Positions 46,028 through 54,812 of a stretch of 64,000 nucleotides of DNA are shown here, in pieces. A program made the position numbers and the translations under genes. Source of the stretch: a candidate division KSB1 bacterium (GTDB lineage Bacteria; Zhuqueibacterota; Zhuqueibacteria; Zhuqueibacterales; Zhuqueibacteraceae); the NCBI GenBank assembly GCA_034506255.1, contig JAPDPX010000002.1, forward strand, positions 568,971 to 632,970. The letters run 5' to 3'. Numbering within the stretch: the stretch's first letter is position 1; each line of letters opens with the position of its first letter. The notes beneath the pieces are model-generated. The model ran no database searches, had not been told where the DNA came from, and saw only the letters and a list, made by a program, of their open reading frames with translations.

Positions 46028-47281
46028 ATGCAAAAAAGACGAGTGGTGGTAACCGGTCTCGGGGCCATCTCGCCGCTGGGAAACAACGTCAAAGACACGT
46101 GGGAGAACGCCCTTGCCGGCAAGTCGGGCGTTGCCAGGATCACCCGGTTCGACCCGGAAGCCGTGGCAGTGGAAACCAAGTTTGCCGCGGAGGTAAAGGA
46201 TTTTGACCCCACGAACTACATTGACCGCAAAGAGGCCCGCCGCATGGATCTCTTCGTGCAATATGCCATGGCGGCGGCCTCCGAGGCCATTGCGTCTGCC
46301 CGCCTGCAGCAAGCCGGCATCGATACGAGCCGCGTGGGCGTCATCGTCAGCTCGGGCATCGGCGGCCTGGCCACTCTGGAGCGGGAATTCCAAAAGTGCA
46401 TGGAAAAAGGTGTTTCCCGTCTCAGCCCGTTTTTCATTCCCATGATGATTTCGGATATGGCCGCCGGCCATATTTCCATTCAATACGGTTTCAAGGGCCC
46501 CAACTACGCCATCACCTCCGCCTGCGCCTCCAGCTCGCATGCCGTGTGCGAAGGCTTTCGTACCATCGAGCGTGGCGAGGCCGACATCATGATTTGCGGC
46601 GGCAGTGAGGCTGCGATTACGCCCATGGGCATCGGTGGCTTCAACGCCATGAAGGCGCTTTCCACCCGCAATGAGGATCCGCCGCGCGCCAGCCGGCCAT
46701 TCGACAAGGAGCGCGACGGCTTCGTCATGGGCGAGGGGGCGGGCATCCTGGTGTTGGAGGCCCTGGAGAGTGCCCGCCGCCGCGGCGTCGAGATTCTCGG
46801 CGAGATCGTCGGGCTGGGCTCGACCGCGGATGCCTACCACATCACGGCGCCCGCGCCCGGCGGCGAGGGGGCGATACGCGCCATGCGGCAGGCGCTGAAA
46901 ATGGCCGGCATTTCGCCGGCCGAGGTGCAGCACATCAACGCGCACGGCACCTCCACGCCCGCCAACGACAAAGCCGAAACCGACGCCATCGCGCAGGTGT
47001 TTGGCGAGCATGCGTCGCAGCTCAACATCAACTCGACCAAATCGATGCACGGCCATTTGCTCGGCGCCGCGGGCGCCGTCGAGTTGATCCTGACCCTGCT
47101 CGCCTGCCGCCACAATGCGATTCCGCCAACGATCAATCAGTTCACCCCCGACCCCGAATGTTACCTGTGCTACACCCCGAATGAAGCGGTTTACCGCGAA
47201 GTCGAGTACGCCCTGTCGAATTCCTTCGGGTTCGGGGGACATAACGTGACGATTGCCGTGAGAAAGTTTTCGGACGTTTGA
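46028..47281 (+). CDS. fabF: Beta-ketoacyl-ACP synthase II
   Basis: From ATG 46028 the product has 417 residues: KRRVVVTGLGAISPLGNNV at the start, catalytic Cys in YAITSACASSSHAVCEGF, and the His residues in INAHGTSTPANDKAET and KSMHGHLLGAAGAVE. It extends acyl chains by decarboxylative condensation with malonyl-ACP. It follows acpP by 129 bases and precedes rnc, the usual order. Confidence 0.96.
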   Translation: MQKRRVVVTGLGAISPLGNNVKDTWENALAGKSGVARITRFDPEAVAVETKFAAEVKDFDPTNYIDRKEARRMDLFVQYAMAAASEAIASARLQQAGIDTSRVGVIVSSGIGGLATLEREFQKCMEKGVSRLSPFFIPMMISDMAAGHISIQYGFKGPNYAITSACASSSHAVCEGFRTIERGEADIMICGGSEAAITPMGIGGFNAMKALSTRNEDPPRASRPFDKERDGFVMGEGAGILVLEALESARRRGVEILGEIVGLGSTADAYHITAPAPGGEGAIRAMRQALKMAGISPAEVQHINAHGTSTPANDKAETDAIAQVFGEHASQLNINSTKSMHGHLLGAAGAVELILTLLACRHNAIPPTINQFTPDPECYLCYTPNEAVYREVEYALSNSFGFGGHNVTIAVRKFSDV

Positions 47282-47371
47282 TCCCGGCGCCGCGAGCCAG
47301 CAGCACGGCCCTCTGCCCCGGCGCCAGCAGAGGGACGACTGGCCGGATCGTCCGCCATCGCTTTTGATTCT

Positions 47372-48118
47372 ATGCTGCTTCGACTCCGACAGCTTTTCAG
47401 CAGGAATGGCAAGACCCCGCCAGCGCCTCATCAGGCGCAGATCAAGGAATTCTGTGAGCTGATCGGCTACCGTTTCCGCCGCCGGGAACTGATCACCCAG
47501 GCACTCAAGCACCGTTCCTACCTGCCGCAAGTCAACGAGCACCGCTCCCACTCCAATGAACGTCTGGAACTGCTGGGCGACTCCGTGCTCGGCCTGGTGG
47601 TCACCGAGTACCTCTATCACAAGTTTCCCGAAAAGGAAGAAGGCGACATCACCGCCATCAAATCGCTGCTGGTGAGCCGCAAGATTCTTACCCGCATTGC
47701 CCGCAAGCTCGATCTCGGCAAGTTCATCTTCATGAGTGAATCGGAGGACCTGGCCGGCGGCCGGCTGCGGCCTTCCATCATCGCCGATGCCTATGAAGCG
47801 GTCATTGGCGCGGTTTATCTCGATGGCGGTCTCGAACAGGCGCGCAGCTTCGTCAAGCAAACGCTGCTGTGCGATATGGATCAAATTCTCAGTGAGGAAC
47901 AGCACCGCAACTTCAAAAGCATCCTGCTCGAACTCTCGCAAAGCCGCAATCTGGGCACTCCCTATTACAACGTCCTCTCCGAAGAGGGCCCCGACCACAA
48001 CAAAATCTTCACCGTGGAAGTCAGAATCCAAAACCGCACCATGGGACTGGGGGTCGGCAATTCCAAGAAACGCGCCGAGCAAAATGCCGCCCAGCATGCT
48101 TTGGCGCAATTGACCTGA
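47372..48118 (+). CDS. rnc: Ribonuclease III
   Basis: The 248-residue protein has the RNase III signature HSNERLELLGDSVLGLVV with catalytic acids. YEAVIGAVYLDGGLEQAR follows, and a C-terminal double-stranded RNA-binding domain has NYKS/NFKSILLELSQ-like and GVGNSKKRAEQNAAQHAL elements. It processes rRNA and other structured RNAs. Its position after fabF is common. Confidence 0.96.
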   Translation: MLLRLRQLFSRNGKTPPAPHQAQIKEFCELIGYRFRRRELITQALKHRSYLPQVNEHRSHSNERLELLGDSVLGLVVTEYLYHKFPEKEEGDITAIKSLLVSRKILTRIARKLDLGKFIFMSESEDLAGGRLRPSIIADAYEAVIGAVYLDGGLEQARSFVKQTLLCDMDQILSEEQHRNFKSILLELSQSRNLGTPYYNVLSEEGPDHNKIFTVEVRIQNRTMGLGVGNSKKRAEQNAAQHALAQLT

Positions 48119-48202
48119 ACCGCATTGCAACCCGTGCCTCCCCCGCCGCCCCTGTCGCCGCACACTGCTGCCCCATGATCTTTGCCCAAAACCCTTCACG
48201 CC

Positions 48203-50617
48203 ATGAAAAAAACGCTGATCTGTGCCGCCCTGCTCTGGGCCTTGTGCCCCGTCGCCGCCCGTTCGCAAACACTCTCCGGCTATTACTCCCGCAATGATTT
48301 TCTGCTGGCGCCGCCTGCCGCCTTTGATGACGGCCTGCTGGGCTTCACCAATCCTGCGAATGTAGCCATGCTCCGGCAAAGCGAGACGCGTTTTCTTTGG
48401 TCAACTGACGGAACGAAGGCCGCTTCTTTCAATGACTGGGGACTTTTCTGGGGCATGCGCGGATTGGGTTTCTCAACACAACGCCGGCACAGCGGCAATT
48501 TGGCCGCTACAGATTACAATCTCGCCGGCGGTTTTGGGTCGCGCGCGTTGGCGCTGGGCATGGCTTACAACTGGTCAAGCGGCGATCGTGCTGCGTTCGG
48601 CCGCGAGAAGCTGTTCTCTGTCGGGTCGATCCTGCGGCCCTCACGTTTTCTTTCGCTGGGCTTGATCGGCAATTTTTCCACGGAGAGCAGCAACCGTGAA
48701 GGCATCGCCGAGATCGGCATTCGCCCACTCGGCACCTCGCGGCTCACGTTGTTTGCTGATGCAGCTTTACAAAACGGCATGTCCCTTTCCGAAGCGCCGT
48801 GGAGCGCGGGCGCGGCTTTGCAAGTGTTGGAAGGGATGCATCTCGTGGGGCGAACCTTCGACTCTGAGGCCTTCACGCTGGGCATGACGATCAACTTCGG
48901 CAAAAGCGGCATTGGCGGGCAGGCGCACTTTGATGCCGGACGTGATCATTCATACAATTCTTACATGATTCGCGCCGGCGGCGTGAAGCCAAGTGTTGTT
49001 TCCGGCGGCAAGGGAAAGCGCTACCTCGCGATGAGCCTCAAAGGCCGGATGGATTATCACAAGTATGTGTGGTTCGATAAAGACACCAACCGGCTTTACG
49101 ACGTGCTGAACACCATTCGAACCGCCACCGGCGACCCGCAAGTCGGGCTGCTGGCGCTCAATCTCTCCGGCATGCAAATCCGGCCGGAGCATGCCTGGGA
49201 AATTCGCGAAGCGCTCAAACAAGCGCAGGCGGCCGGCAAAAAAGTGATCATCTTCATCGACAACGCGGAGATGACGGACTACCATGTGGCAAGTGTTGCG
49301 GATAAAGTCGTGCTCGATCCCGAAGGCATGCTCACGCTGCAAGGGTTCGTACTGGGCCGCACCTACCTGAAAGGCACACTCGAAAAAATGGGGCTCGGGT
49401 TCGACGAGTGGCGCTTTTTCAAATATAAATCTGCGATGGAATCTCTCAGCCGTGACAGCCTGTCTGAAGGCGACCGCGAGCAGTTGCAGGATTATGTCGA
49501 TGATTGGTATGAACTGGTGCGGCGCGAGGTGTGCGCGTCGCGCGGTTTAACGCCGGAACGTTTTGATCAACTGATTGACAACGAAGCTCTCTTCACCGCA
49601 GAGCTGGCATTGCAATCGAATCTGGTCGATACGCTGGCGCGCTGGCCGGCGCTCCGCGAGGTGATCAAAAAAATCACGGGCAATTCTCTGACCGAAATCG
49701 CGGCAAAAGACCTGCTGGCGCACAACCGCGCCGCGCAAGCCTGGGGCGAGCCGCCGAAGATTGCGCTGGTTTATGGGCTGGGCGTTTGCGCCATGGACGA
49801 GGGCATTCGTGCGCGCTGGCTGGAAAAAGTTTTTCGGGATCTCGCCAAGAATTCTGCGATTAAAGCGGTGGTCTTTCGCGTCGATTCGCCCGGCGGCGAC
49901 GGCATGGCGAGCGACGTGGTTGCCGAAGCGCTGAAGAAATGCAGTGAGAAAAAGCCGGTGATCGTCAGTCAGGGGCAGGTGGCCGGCTCCGGCGGCTATT
50001 GGATTTCGATGTATGGCGACACCATCGTGGCCGGGCCCAACACCATCACCGGCTCGATCGGCGTGATCGGCGGCTGGATTTACGACAAGGGCTTGAGCGA
50101 AAAACTCGGCATGACGGAAGACCACGTCCAGCGCGGCGCGCATGCCGATGCCGGTTATGGTGTCACCCTGCCGTTTCTCGGCGTGCGCGTGCCGGCGCGC
50201 AATTTGACGGTGGTGGAACGCAACCGGATTGAAACGTTGATCAAAGGTTTCTATGAAACGTTCGTTGCCAAAGTCGCGCAAGGCCGCGGCATGTCCGTCG
50301 AGCAAGTGAAGGCAATTGCCGAGGGCCGCATCTTTTCGGGCATTGATGGCAAAGCCAACGGCCTGGTGGATGAAGTCGGCGGAATGCTGACCGCGCTGGC
50401 CATTGCGCAGCAGCGGGCAGGTCTTGACCCCAAACAGGAAATCGAAGTGGTCGAGATTCCCGCCTCCAAGGGACTGTTCAATTTCAGGCCGGGATTGCCG
50501 GGCGTCCAAGCGCAAATGGCAAACGATCCGATCCTGCAATTCATCAAATTCATGAGCGAGCGCAACGGCCAACCGATGCCGTTGCTCGTGCCGGGCATGT
50601 ATCCGGATTACCAATGA
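48203..50617 (+). CDS. SppA-type S49 peptidase with extra N-terminal outer-membrane-like domain
   Basis: The 804-residue protein starts with a signal peptide (MKKTLICAALLWALCPVAARS). Residues about 25-265 are a beta-rich domain with LLGFTNPANVAML and repeated strands, resembling PorV/OmpP1-type barrels. The remainder is a tandem S49 peptidase as in SppA: catalytic Lys in FFKYKSAMESLS and Ser in GQVAGSGGYWISMYG, then PNTITGSIGVIGGW. SppA proteins cleave signal peptides and membrane-bound fragments from the periplasmic side. The barrel-like addition would place this one at or near the outer membrane, which is unusual. Confidence 0.8.
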   Translation: MKKTLICAALLWALCPVAARSQTLSGYYSRNDFLLAPPAAFDDGLLGFTNPANVAMLRQSETRFLWSTDGTKAASFNDWGLFWGMRGLGFSTQRRHSGNLAATDYNLAGGFGSRALALGMAYNWSSGDRAAFGREKLFSVGSILRPSRFLSLGLIGNFSTESSNREGIAEIGIRPLGTSRLTLFADAALQNGMSLSEAPWSAGAALQVLEGMHLVGRTFDSEAFTLGMTINFGKSGIGGQAHFDAGRDHSYNSYMIRAGGVKPSVVSGGKGKRYLAMSLKGRMDYHKYVWFDKDTNRLYDVLNTIRTATGDPQVGLLALNLSGMQIRPEHAWEIREALKQAQAAGKKVIIFIDNAEMTDYHVASVADKVVLDPEGMLTLQGFVLGRTYLKGTLEKMGLGFDEWRFFKYKSAMESLSRDSLSEGDREQLQDYVDDWYELVRREVCASRGLTPERFDQLIDNEALFTAELALQSNLVDTLARWPALREVIKKITGNSLTEIAAKDLLAHNRAAQAWGEPPKIALVYGLGVCAMDEGIRARWLEKVFRDLAKNSAIKAVVFRVDSPGGDGMASDVVAEALKKCSEKKPVIVSQGQVAGSGGYWISMYGDTIVAGPNTITGSIGVIGGWIYDKGLSEKLGMTEDHVQRGAHADAGYGVTLPFLGVRVPARNLTVVERNRIETLIKGFYETFVAKVAQGRGMSVEQVKAIAEGRIFSGIDGKANGLVDEVGGMLTALAIAQQRAGLDPKQEIEVVEIPASKGLFNFRPGLPGVQAQMANDPILQFIKFMSERNGQPMPLLVPGMYPDYQ

Positions 50618-50666
50618 GCTGGCGAAGTCAGGCTTGGGTATCGGACTTTTGCATCCAAGTCTGACT

Positions 50667-51665
50667 TCACTTGTGCCGCGTAAACACCGGCTGCACCCAC
50701 GCCGTTGCCCCTGCCGAATCTCTCACCCGTGCGCGCACATAGCGCTCCGCCGTCCGCAGCTCGAACACCGCGGGGTTGTGATACGATTGACTCAGAATCC
50801 GTCCCTGCGTGCCGAGGAACTGCGTGCTGTACTTGAAATCCCCTTTTTGCCGAATATGCAGCGTAATTTTTTTTGGTTCGATTTGAATATCTTCCAACTC
50901 CACGCCGGTGCTGGCATAGAACAGCCCGGCCTCAAGATTCTGCACGATTTCGCGCGGCGCCAGCGTGCGCGCTCTCACCACCACCCAGCCGCGGCCGGGA
51001 TTCGAGCGTTCCGGCGCAAACTCCCCCTGAAAATGATGTGCATCATCCACCGCAATGCCGTAGATGCGCTTGCCCGCGCTCAACAGATGATCCCACACCT
51101 CTTCCATGCCCGGCCAGCCACCCCCGCCCTGGTTGTGCACCAGTGGATGCCCGTTGAAAATCTCCAGCAGCTTGTCGTTTGAAATCTGCAGCAGCTCGCG
51201 ATGATCAAATGCCCAGCGAAAATTAGGATGATTGATGTGCGGCACGCCCGCCACCGCGCGCACGGCATCGACGTTCTTCTGGATTGTGCCCACCAGAGTG
51301 GAATCGAATTGCGGCGCGATCACACCGGGAATGTTGAGGCCGTTGACATGCACCGGCTTGTCCCCGAATTTGCTGGAGACTTCCTCCCCGGGAATCAAAA
51401 GAAAGCTCGAATCGACCAGGCTCGCCAGGGTGGCGGGGTCGGTGAATACGTTGTGATCTGACAGCACCAGAAAACGATAGCCATGATCTTTATACCACTG
51501 CGCCACCACTTGCGGCGGCGAGTCGCCGTCACTCATGGTGGTGTGTGTGTGGGTGTTGCCTTTGAACCAGACCATGCCGCTGGTGTCCGGCACTTCGAAT
51601 TCGATTGGGCGTGTGCACGCACTGAGCAAAAGAACAGCCACAACCGCCAGGCGATGGAGGCGCAT
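50667..51665 (-). CDS. PHP-family metallohydrolase lipoprotein
   Basis: The start at 51665 has GGAG upstream and gives 332 residues with a lipobox signal (RLAVVAVLLLSAC), so it is probably a lipoprotein. The PHP metal motif is WFKGNTHTHTTMSDGDSPP, then FLVLSDHNVF and GVPHINHPNFRW and AVDDAHHF, which place His and Asp ligands as in CehA/McbA-type PHP phosphoesterases. The C-terminal part is a beta domain. The substrate is unknown; a phosphodiester or sulfate/phosphate ester at the cell surface is likely. A 30-base longer start (51695) is possible. Confidence 0.75.
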   Translation of the reverse strand: MRLHRLAVVAVLLLSACTRPIEFEVPDTSGMVWFKGNTHTHTTMSDGDSPPQVVAQWYKDHGYRFLVLSDHNVFTDPATLASLVDSSFLLIPGEEVSSKFGDKPVHVNGLNIPGVIAPQFDSTLVGTIQKNVDAVRAVAGVPHINHPNFRWAFDHRELLQISNDKLLEIFNGHPLVHNQGGGGWPGMEEVWDHLLSAGKRIYGIAVDDAHHFQGEFAPERSNPGRGWVVVRARTLAPREIVQNLEAGLFYASTGVELEDIQIEPKKITLHIRQKGDFKYSTQFLGTQGRILSQSYHNPAVFELRTAERYVRARVRDSAGATAWVQPVFTRHK

Positions 51666-51908
51666 GTCAGCTCCGGAGTTTGATCGAGGATTCATTTGAA
51701 GATCGCGGTGGGCAATCTATCTCCCCGTTTTGGCAATTGCAAGCCCGGGATCGGCCGGCCGGCGGCGCACGGCACCCGGGCGGTGAGAGCCTCTGTTGCC
51801 CCGGCTGCGCCATTGCTTTTTGACCGATCGATTGTTATCATCATATGCAGTTCCTGAAATTACCGCACTGAGCTTGACGGAGCGGCAACGCAAAACAAGG
51901 GGATTCCT

Positions 51909-53990
51909 ATGTCCGCCTTGATGACTGTTTTGCTCGGTTCGTCATTGCTGGGGCTGACGGCACACTCTCTCTTCCACTTCCTCGGGGACAGGCGCCCCAG
52001 GCCATTCATCCTGCCAATGGCGCTTCTGCTGGTTTGCGTGCCGGTTTGGGCGCAAACCAACATTCAATACACAAAACTGCGCGATGGCGTCGAGCGTTGG
52101 CACCGAACAAAAGCGGCGGGTGCAAAGCCTTGGTTCTTTCAGCAGGTGGAAAATCTGTTCAATGTCATACTGCCGCCCAAAGACCAACTGCCATTTGGCG
52201 CCAGCGTGGCCTTGCTTGTGGGCGTGAGCGAATATGCCTATCTGTCCCCGCAACTGCCGTTCGTGAAAAATGATCTGCGCGACATACGCGAGTTTTTGCT
52301 CAACGAGGGAGGATTCGACACCGTTTATGTGGCAAGCGAGAGGATTGTCAACCGCGACCTAATCGACGGCTACGTGCGCAACAAAATCGGCCGCAGTCTG
52401 AAGCCCCGTGACCGTTTCATGTTTTACTCCTCCGGCCACGGCGCCGACAACCGCGGCAGGACCGGCTATATGCAGTTCAGCCAGGCCGTTCCCGGTGATT
52501 TTGTGGGTACGCAGGTCATGCCGATTCGCACCGCCGTGGATTGGTGCAGCGAGCTGAATATCGATCACATGCTTTTTGTGTTCGATTGCAGCGCCTCCGG
52601 GCTCGCCTTCACTTCCAAAGGTGGGCCGGGGGACTTGCTCGCCGCGCTCAGCGGCAATGGCTGCCGCCTGGTCATGACCGCCGGCACCGCGGAAGAGAAA
52701 ACCTATGAAGTCGAAGGCCGCAACGGCAGGGGCAACGGCGTGTTCACGCGCGCGTTTTTGAATGCCGCCCGCTCCGGCAACGCGGACAAAGGCACGGGCC
52801 GCGACGGCTTCATCACCATCGAAGAAATTCTCGCGCAGATCAAAACCGAGGTCGCGCGCTTTGCGGCCTTGCACAAGAAGAGCGTGTCCCCGCGCCTCTG
52901 GCCGCTCGAGGAAACGGAGTATCGCGGCACGTTCGTGTTCGTTAATCCCGAAGCGCAAAGCCAAGGCCTCGCTTTGCTCGATGATTATTCACAAAAGCTC
53001 AATGCCCGGCCGCGTGGCGAAGTGATTGCCGCCTTCGGCCTGGCGCGCGTCATCGCCTTTCTCTCCGGACAGGTTTATATCGACGACAGCTTGATTGACA
53101 CGATTGCCAACGGCGACGTGAAAGATTATCCTTTGCCCGTCGGCTTGCACAAGATTGCGATTCACGGCGCGACTGAGATTGTGACGCAAACCGTGACCAT
53201 TGCCAAAGGCCAAAGCGCGACGATTACGCTGCGGCCCAAGCTCGCCGCACCGCCGCCGCTGGTGGCGCCAACTGAGCCGGCCACCAGCCAGGCGCCCGAG
53301 GGCATGGTGCTCATCCCCGCCGGCTTATTTTTGATGGGCAGCGACGACGGTGACAGCGATGAGAAACCCGTGCATGAAGTCCATGTTGATGCGTTTTATC
53401 TTGATCAGTACGAAGTCACGGTGGCACAGTACCAGAGCTATCTCCGTGCGACCGGCCGGCCGAATCCGGGGAACTGGGATGAGCAATTGCAGAATCTGAA
53501 TCATCCGGTCGTTTACGTGAGCTGGGAGGACGCGACGAATTATGCAAAATGGGTCGGCAAGCGGCTGCCTACAGAAGCGGAATGGGAATACGCGGCGCGC
53601 GGCGGGAATACCGGCATGGCTGGCAATCCAAAATACCAATATCCATGGGGCAATGTTGCGAGCCGAGATCATGCAAACTACTCGGGGGTTGCAGGCAAAG
53701 ACAAATGGGAGCGTACTTCACCGATTGGAAGTTTTCCGCCGAATGGCTTTGGTCTTTATGACATGGCCGCCAATGTTTGGGAATGGTGCTCAGACTGGTA
53801 TGCGGAGGATTACTACAGCAAAAGCCCGAAGCAGAACCCGAAAGGCCCAGCAACCGGAACTTTGCGGGTTTTGCGCGGCGGGTCGTGGAACGACCTTCCA
53901 CAGCTCGTGCGCTGCGCCAATCGGTTCAGGAACCTTCCTACGAATCGCTACGTCGATTCGGGATTTCGCTGCGCCCGGGACGCCCGTTAG
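51909..53990 (+). CDS. Caspase (C14) and formylglycine-generating-enzyme-type fusion; DGR target protein
   Basis: This 693-residue protein has a basic/hydrophobic start and a membrane or signal helix (ILPMALLLVCVPVWAQ, about 35-50). A caspase-like C14 domain follows at about 95-330, with catalytic His in FYSSGHGADN and Cys in FVFDCSASGL. A PEGA-like beta region covers about 380-450. An FGE-sulfatase / C-type-lectin-like domain starts at EGMVLIPAGLFLMGS (about 465) and ends GGSWNDLPQLVRCANRFRN. The last 38 codons match a nearby template repeat with adenine-biased changes, so the tip is DGR-diversified. Inference: a sensor whose variable ligand-binding end controls a caspase protease. AAGGGG precedes the ATG; the 5' end is homologous to the membrane gene at 55000. 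Confidence 0.9.
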   Translation: MSALMTVLLGSSLLGLTAHSLFHFLGDRRPRPFILPMALLLVCVPVWAQTNIQYTKLRDGVERWHRTKAAGAKPWFFQQVENLFNVILPPKDQLPFGASVALLVGVSEYAYLSPQLPFVKNDLRDIREFLLNEGGFDTVYVASERIVNRDLIDGYVRNKIGRSLKPRDRFMFYSSGHGADNRGRTGYMQFSQAVPGDFVGTQVMPIRTAVDWCSELNIDHMLFVFDCSASGLAFTSKGGPGDLLAALSGNGCRLVMTAGTAEEKTYEVEGRNGRGNGVFTRAFLNAARSGNADKGTGRDGFITIEEILAQIKTEVARFAALHKKSVSPRLWPLEETEYRGTFVFVNPEAQSQGLALLDDYSQKLNARPRGEVIAAFGLARVIAFLSGQVYIDDSLIDTIANGDVKDYPLPVGLHKIAIHGATEIVTQTVTIAKGQSATITLRPKLAAPPPLVAPTEPATSQAPEGMVLIPAGLFLMGSDDGDSDEKPVHEVHVDAFYLDQYEVTVAQYQSYLRATGRPNPGNWDEQLQNLNHPVVYVSWEDATNYAKWVGKRLPTEAEWEYAARGGNTGMAGNPKYQYPWGNVASRDHANYSGVAGKDKWERTSPIGSFPPNGFGLYDMAANVWEWCSDWYAEDYYSKSPKQNPKGPATGTLRVLRGGSWNDLPQLVRCANRFRNLPTNRYVDSGFRCARDAR
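53864..53976 (+). repeat. DGR variable repeat (VR)
   Basis: This 113-bp segment encodes the end of the FGE domain and aligns without gaps to 54588-54700 (offset 724). There are 19 mismatches, of which 14 lie at adenines of the other copy (for example AAC to GAC, AAT to CTT, AAC to TTC, AAC to GTC). Its 3' end shares TTTCGCTGCGCCC with the template, where the initiation-of-mutagenic-homing site would be. Confidence 0.88.
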
Positions 53991-54034
53991 CATGGTGTTA
54001 CCCTTTGAGGTCTTTTTACGCTTTTTACTCTTTT

Positions 54035-54061
54035 AGGCGCGAGCGCAGCGAGCGCCTCGCG
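54035..54061. repeat. GC-rich hairpin downstream of the VR
   Basis: AGGCGC (54035-54040) pairs with GCGCCT (54052-54057), and an alternative pairing CGCGAG/CTCGCG overlaps it. It lies about 60 bases after the VR. Hairpins at this position assist homing in studied DGRs; that role here is inference. Confidence 0.35.
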
Positions 54062-54128
54062 AATTTTTTCAGGAACCCACTGCCCGGGCGCTTGCAGCGC
54101 CCGGGCAGTAATTCAAGGGCGCCGCAAA

Positions 54129-54546
54129 ATGGCCCATCCCGAAAACATTCTCACGCTCACCTATGATTTCTTGTTGTATTTGATCCCCCCAATTATCCAA
54201 GTTCCCGCGCGATCAAAAATTCCTGCTGGCCGATCGCATGCAGAACCTCATTAGACGGACGGAACACGGCGTGACCTTTTTGGGGTTTCGCGTCTTTCCG
54301 GAATTCCGGCTGCTGCGCCGGGAAAACGTCATGCGCGCCAAACGGCGTTTGCGCAAACTGCAGACTGAGTATGCCCGCGGCGAGTCTTCGTGGGATGAGA
54401 TCACCCGTGCCGTGCACGGCTGGCTGGGACATGCCGGCTTTGGCGATACGTACCGCTTGCGGCAAAGAATGTTTGATGAACACCCTTTTCGACGTTCGCA
54501 GTCGCTCCTTCAGAAGCCGGGGCGCCAACGCCGTGCGGGCGCCTGA
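54129..54546 (+). pseudogene. Fused remnant: Avd-like N-terminus joined to DGR reverse transcriptase C-terminus
   Basis: ATG 54129 gives MAHPENILTLTYDFLLYLIP. If one C is removed from the C6 run at 54185-54190, the frame continues QLSKFPRDQKFLLADRMQN, the pattern of the four-helix-bundle Avd accessory protein (TYDLLLYLIP...FPRxxKFxLGDR). The sequence then changes directly to TEHGVTFLGFRVFPEFRLLR and DEITRAVHGWLGHAGFGDTY, the C-terminal thumb region of DGR reverse transcriptases, running to a stop at 54546. The rest of Avd and the entire RT catalytic core, including the YxDD motif, are missing. I read it as an internal deletion that fused the two genes plus a frameshift. No activity is expected. 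The RT part alone is open from 54238. Confidence 0.75.
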
Positions 54547-54587
54547 AGGCGCGACTGCCAAACTCGCGTCGGGGCAGGCTCATCGCA

Positions 54588-54700
54588 GCGGGTTTTGCGC
54601 GGCGGGTCGTGGAACAACAATCCACAGAACGTGCGCTGCGCCAATCGCAACAGAAACAATCCCACGAATCGCAACAACAATGTGGGTTTTCGCTGCGCCC
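54588..54700 (+). repeat. DGR template repeat (TR)
   Basis: This copy would encode [20 protein letters not shown] and continues with more Asn codons (AAC/AAT), as expected of a template in which adenines are positioned for diversification. It begins 42 bases after the RT remnant's stop and aligns to the end of the caspase-FGE gene. It lacks an upstream FGE domain and is not itself a gene. Confidence 0.88.
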
Positions 54701-54812
54701 AAGACGCTGCAATCGGATGCCGGAATTTGGCTGACCACGGCCAGCCGAAGTGTGCATGTCACCGTCCAGAGTCTGCTCCGGTCCGGCCCAGCGGGACGAA
54801 CAAATAAACCAT

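Noticed and set aside
45632-48379. 915-codon open frame on the minus strand
   Set aside because: It is a shadow of acpP, fabF and rnc on the opposite strand, with no signal, domain or ribosome-binding site.
54595-54807. 70-codon open frame over the template repeat
   Set aside because: It begins inside the TR and reads into unrelated sequence; it is the template rather than a gene.
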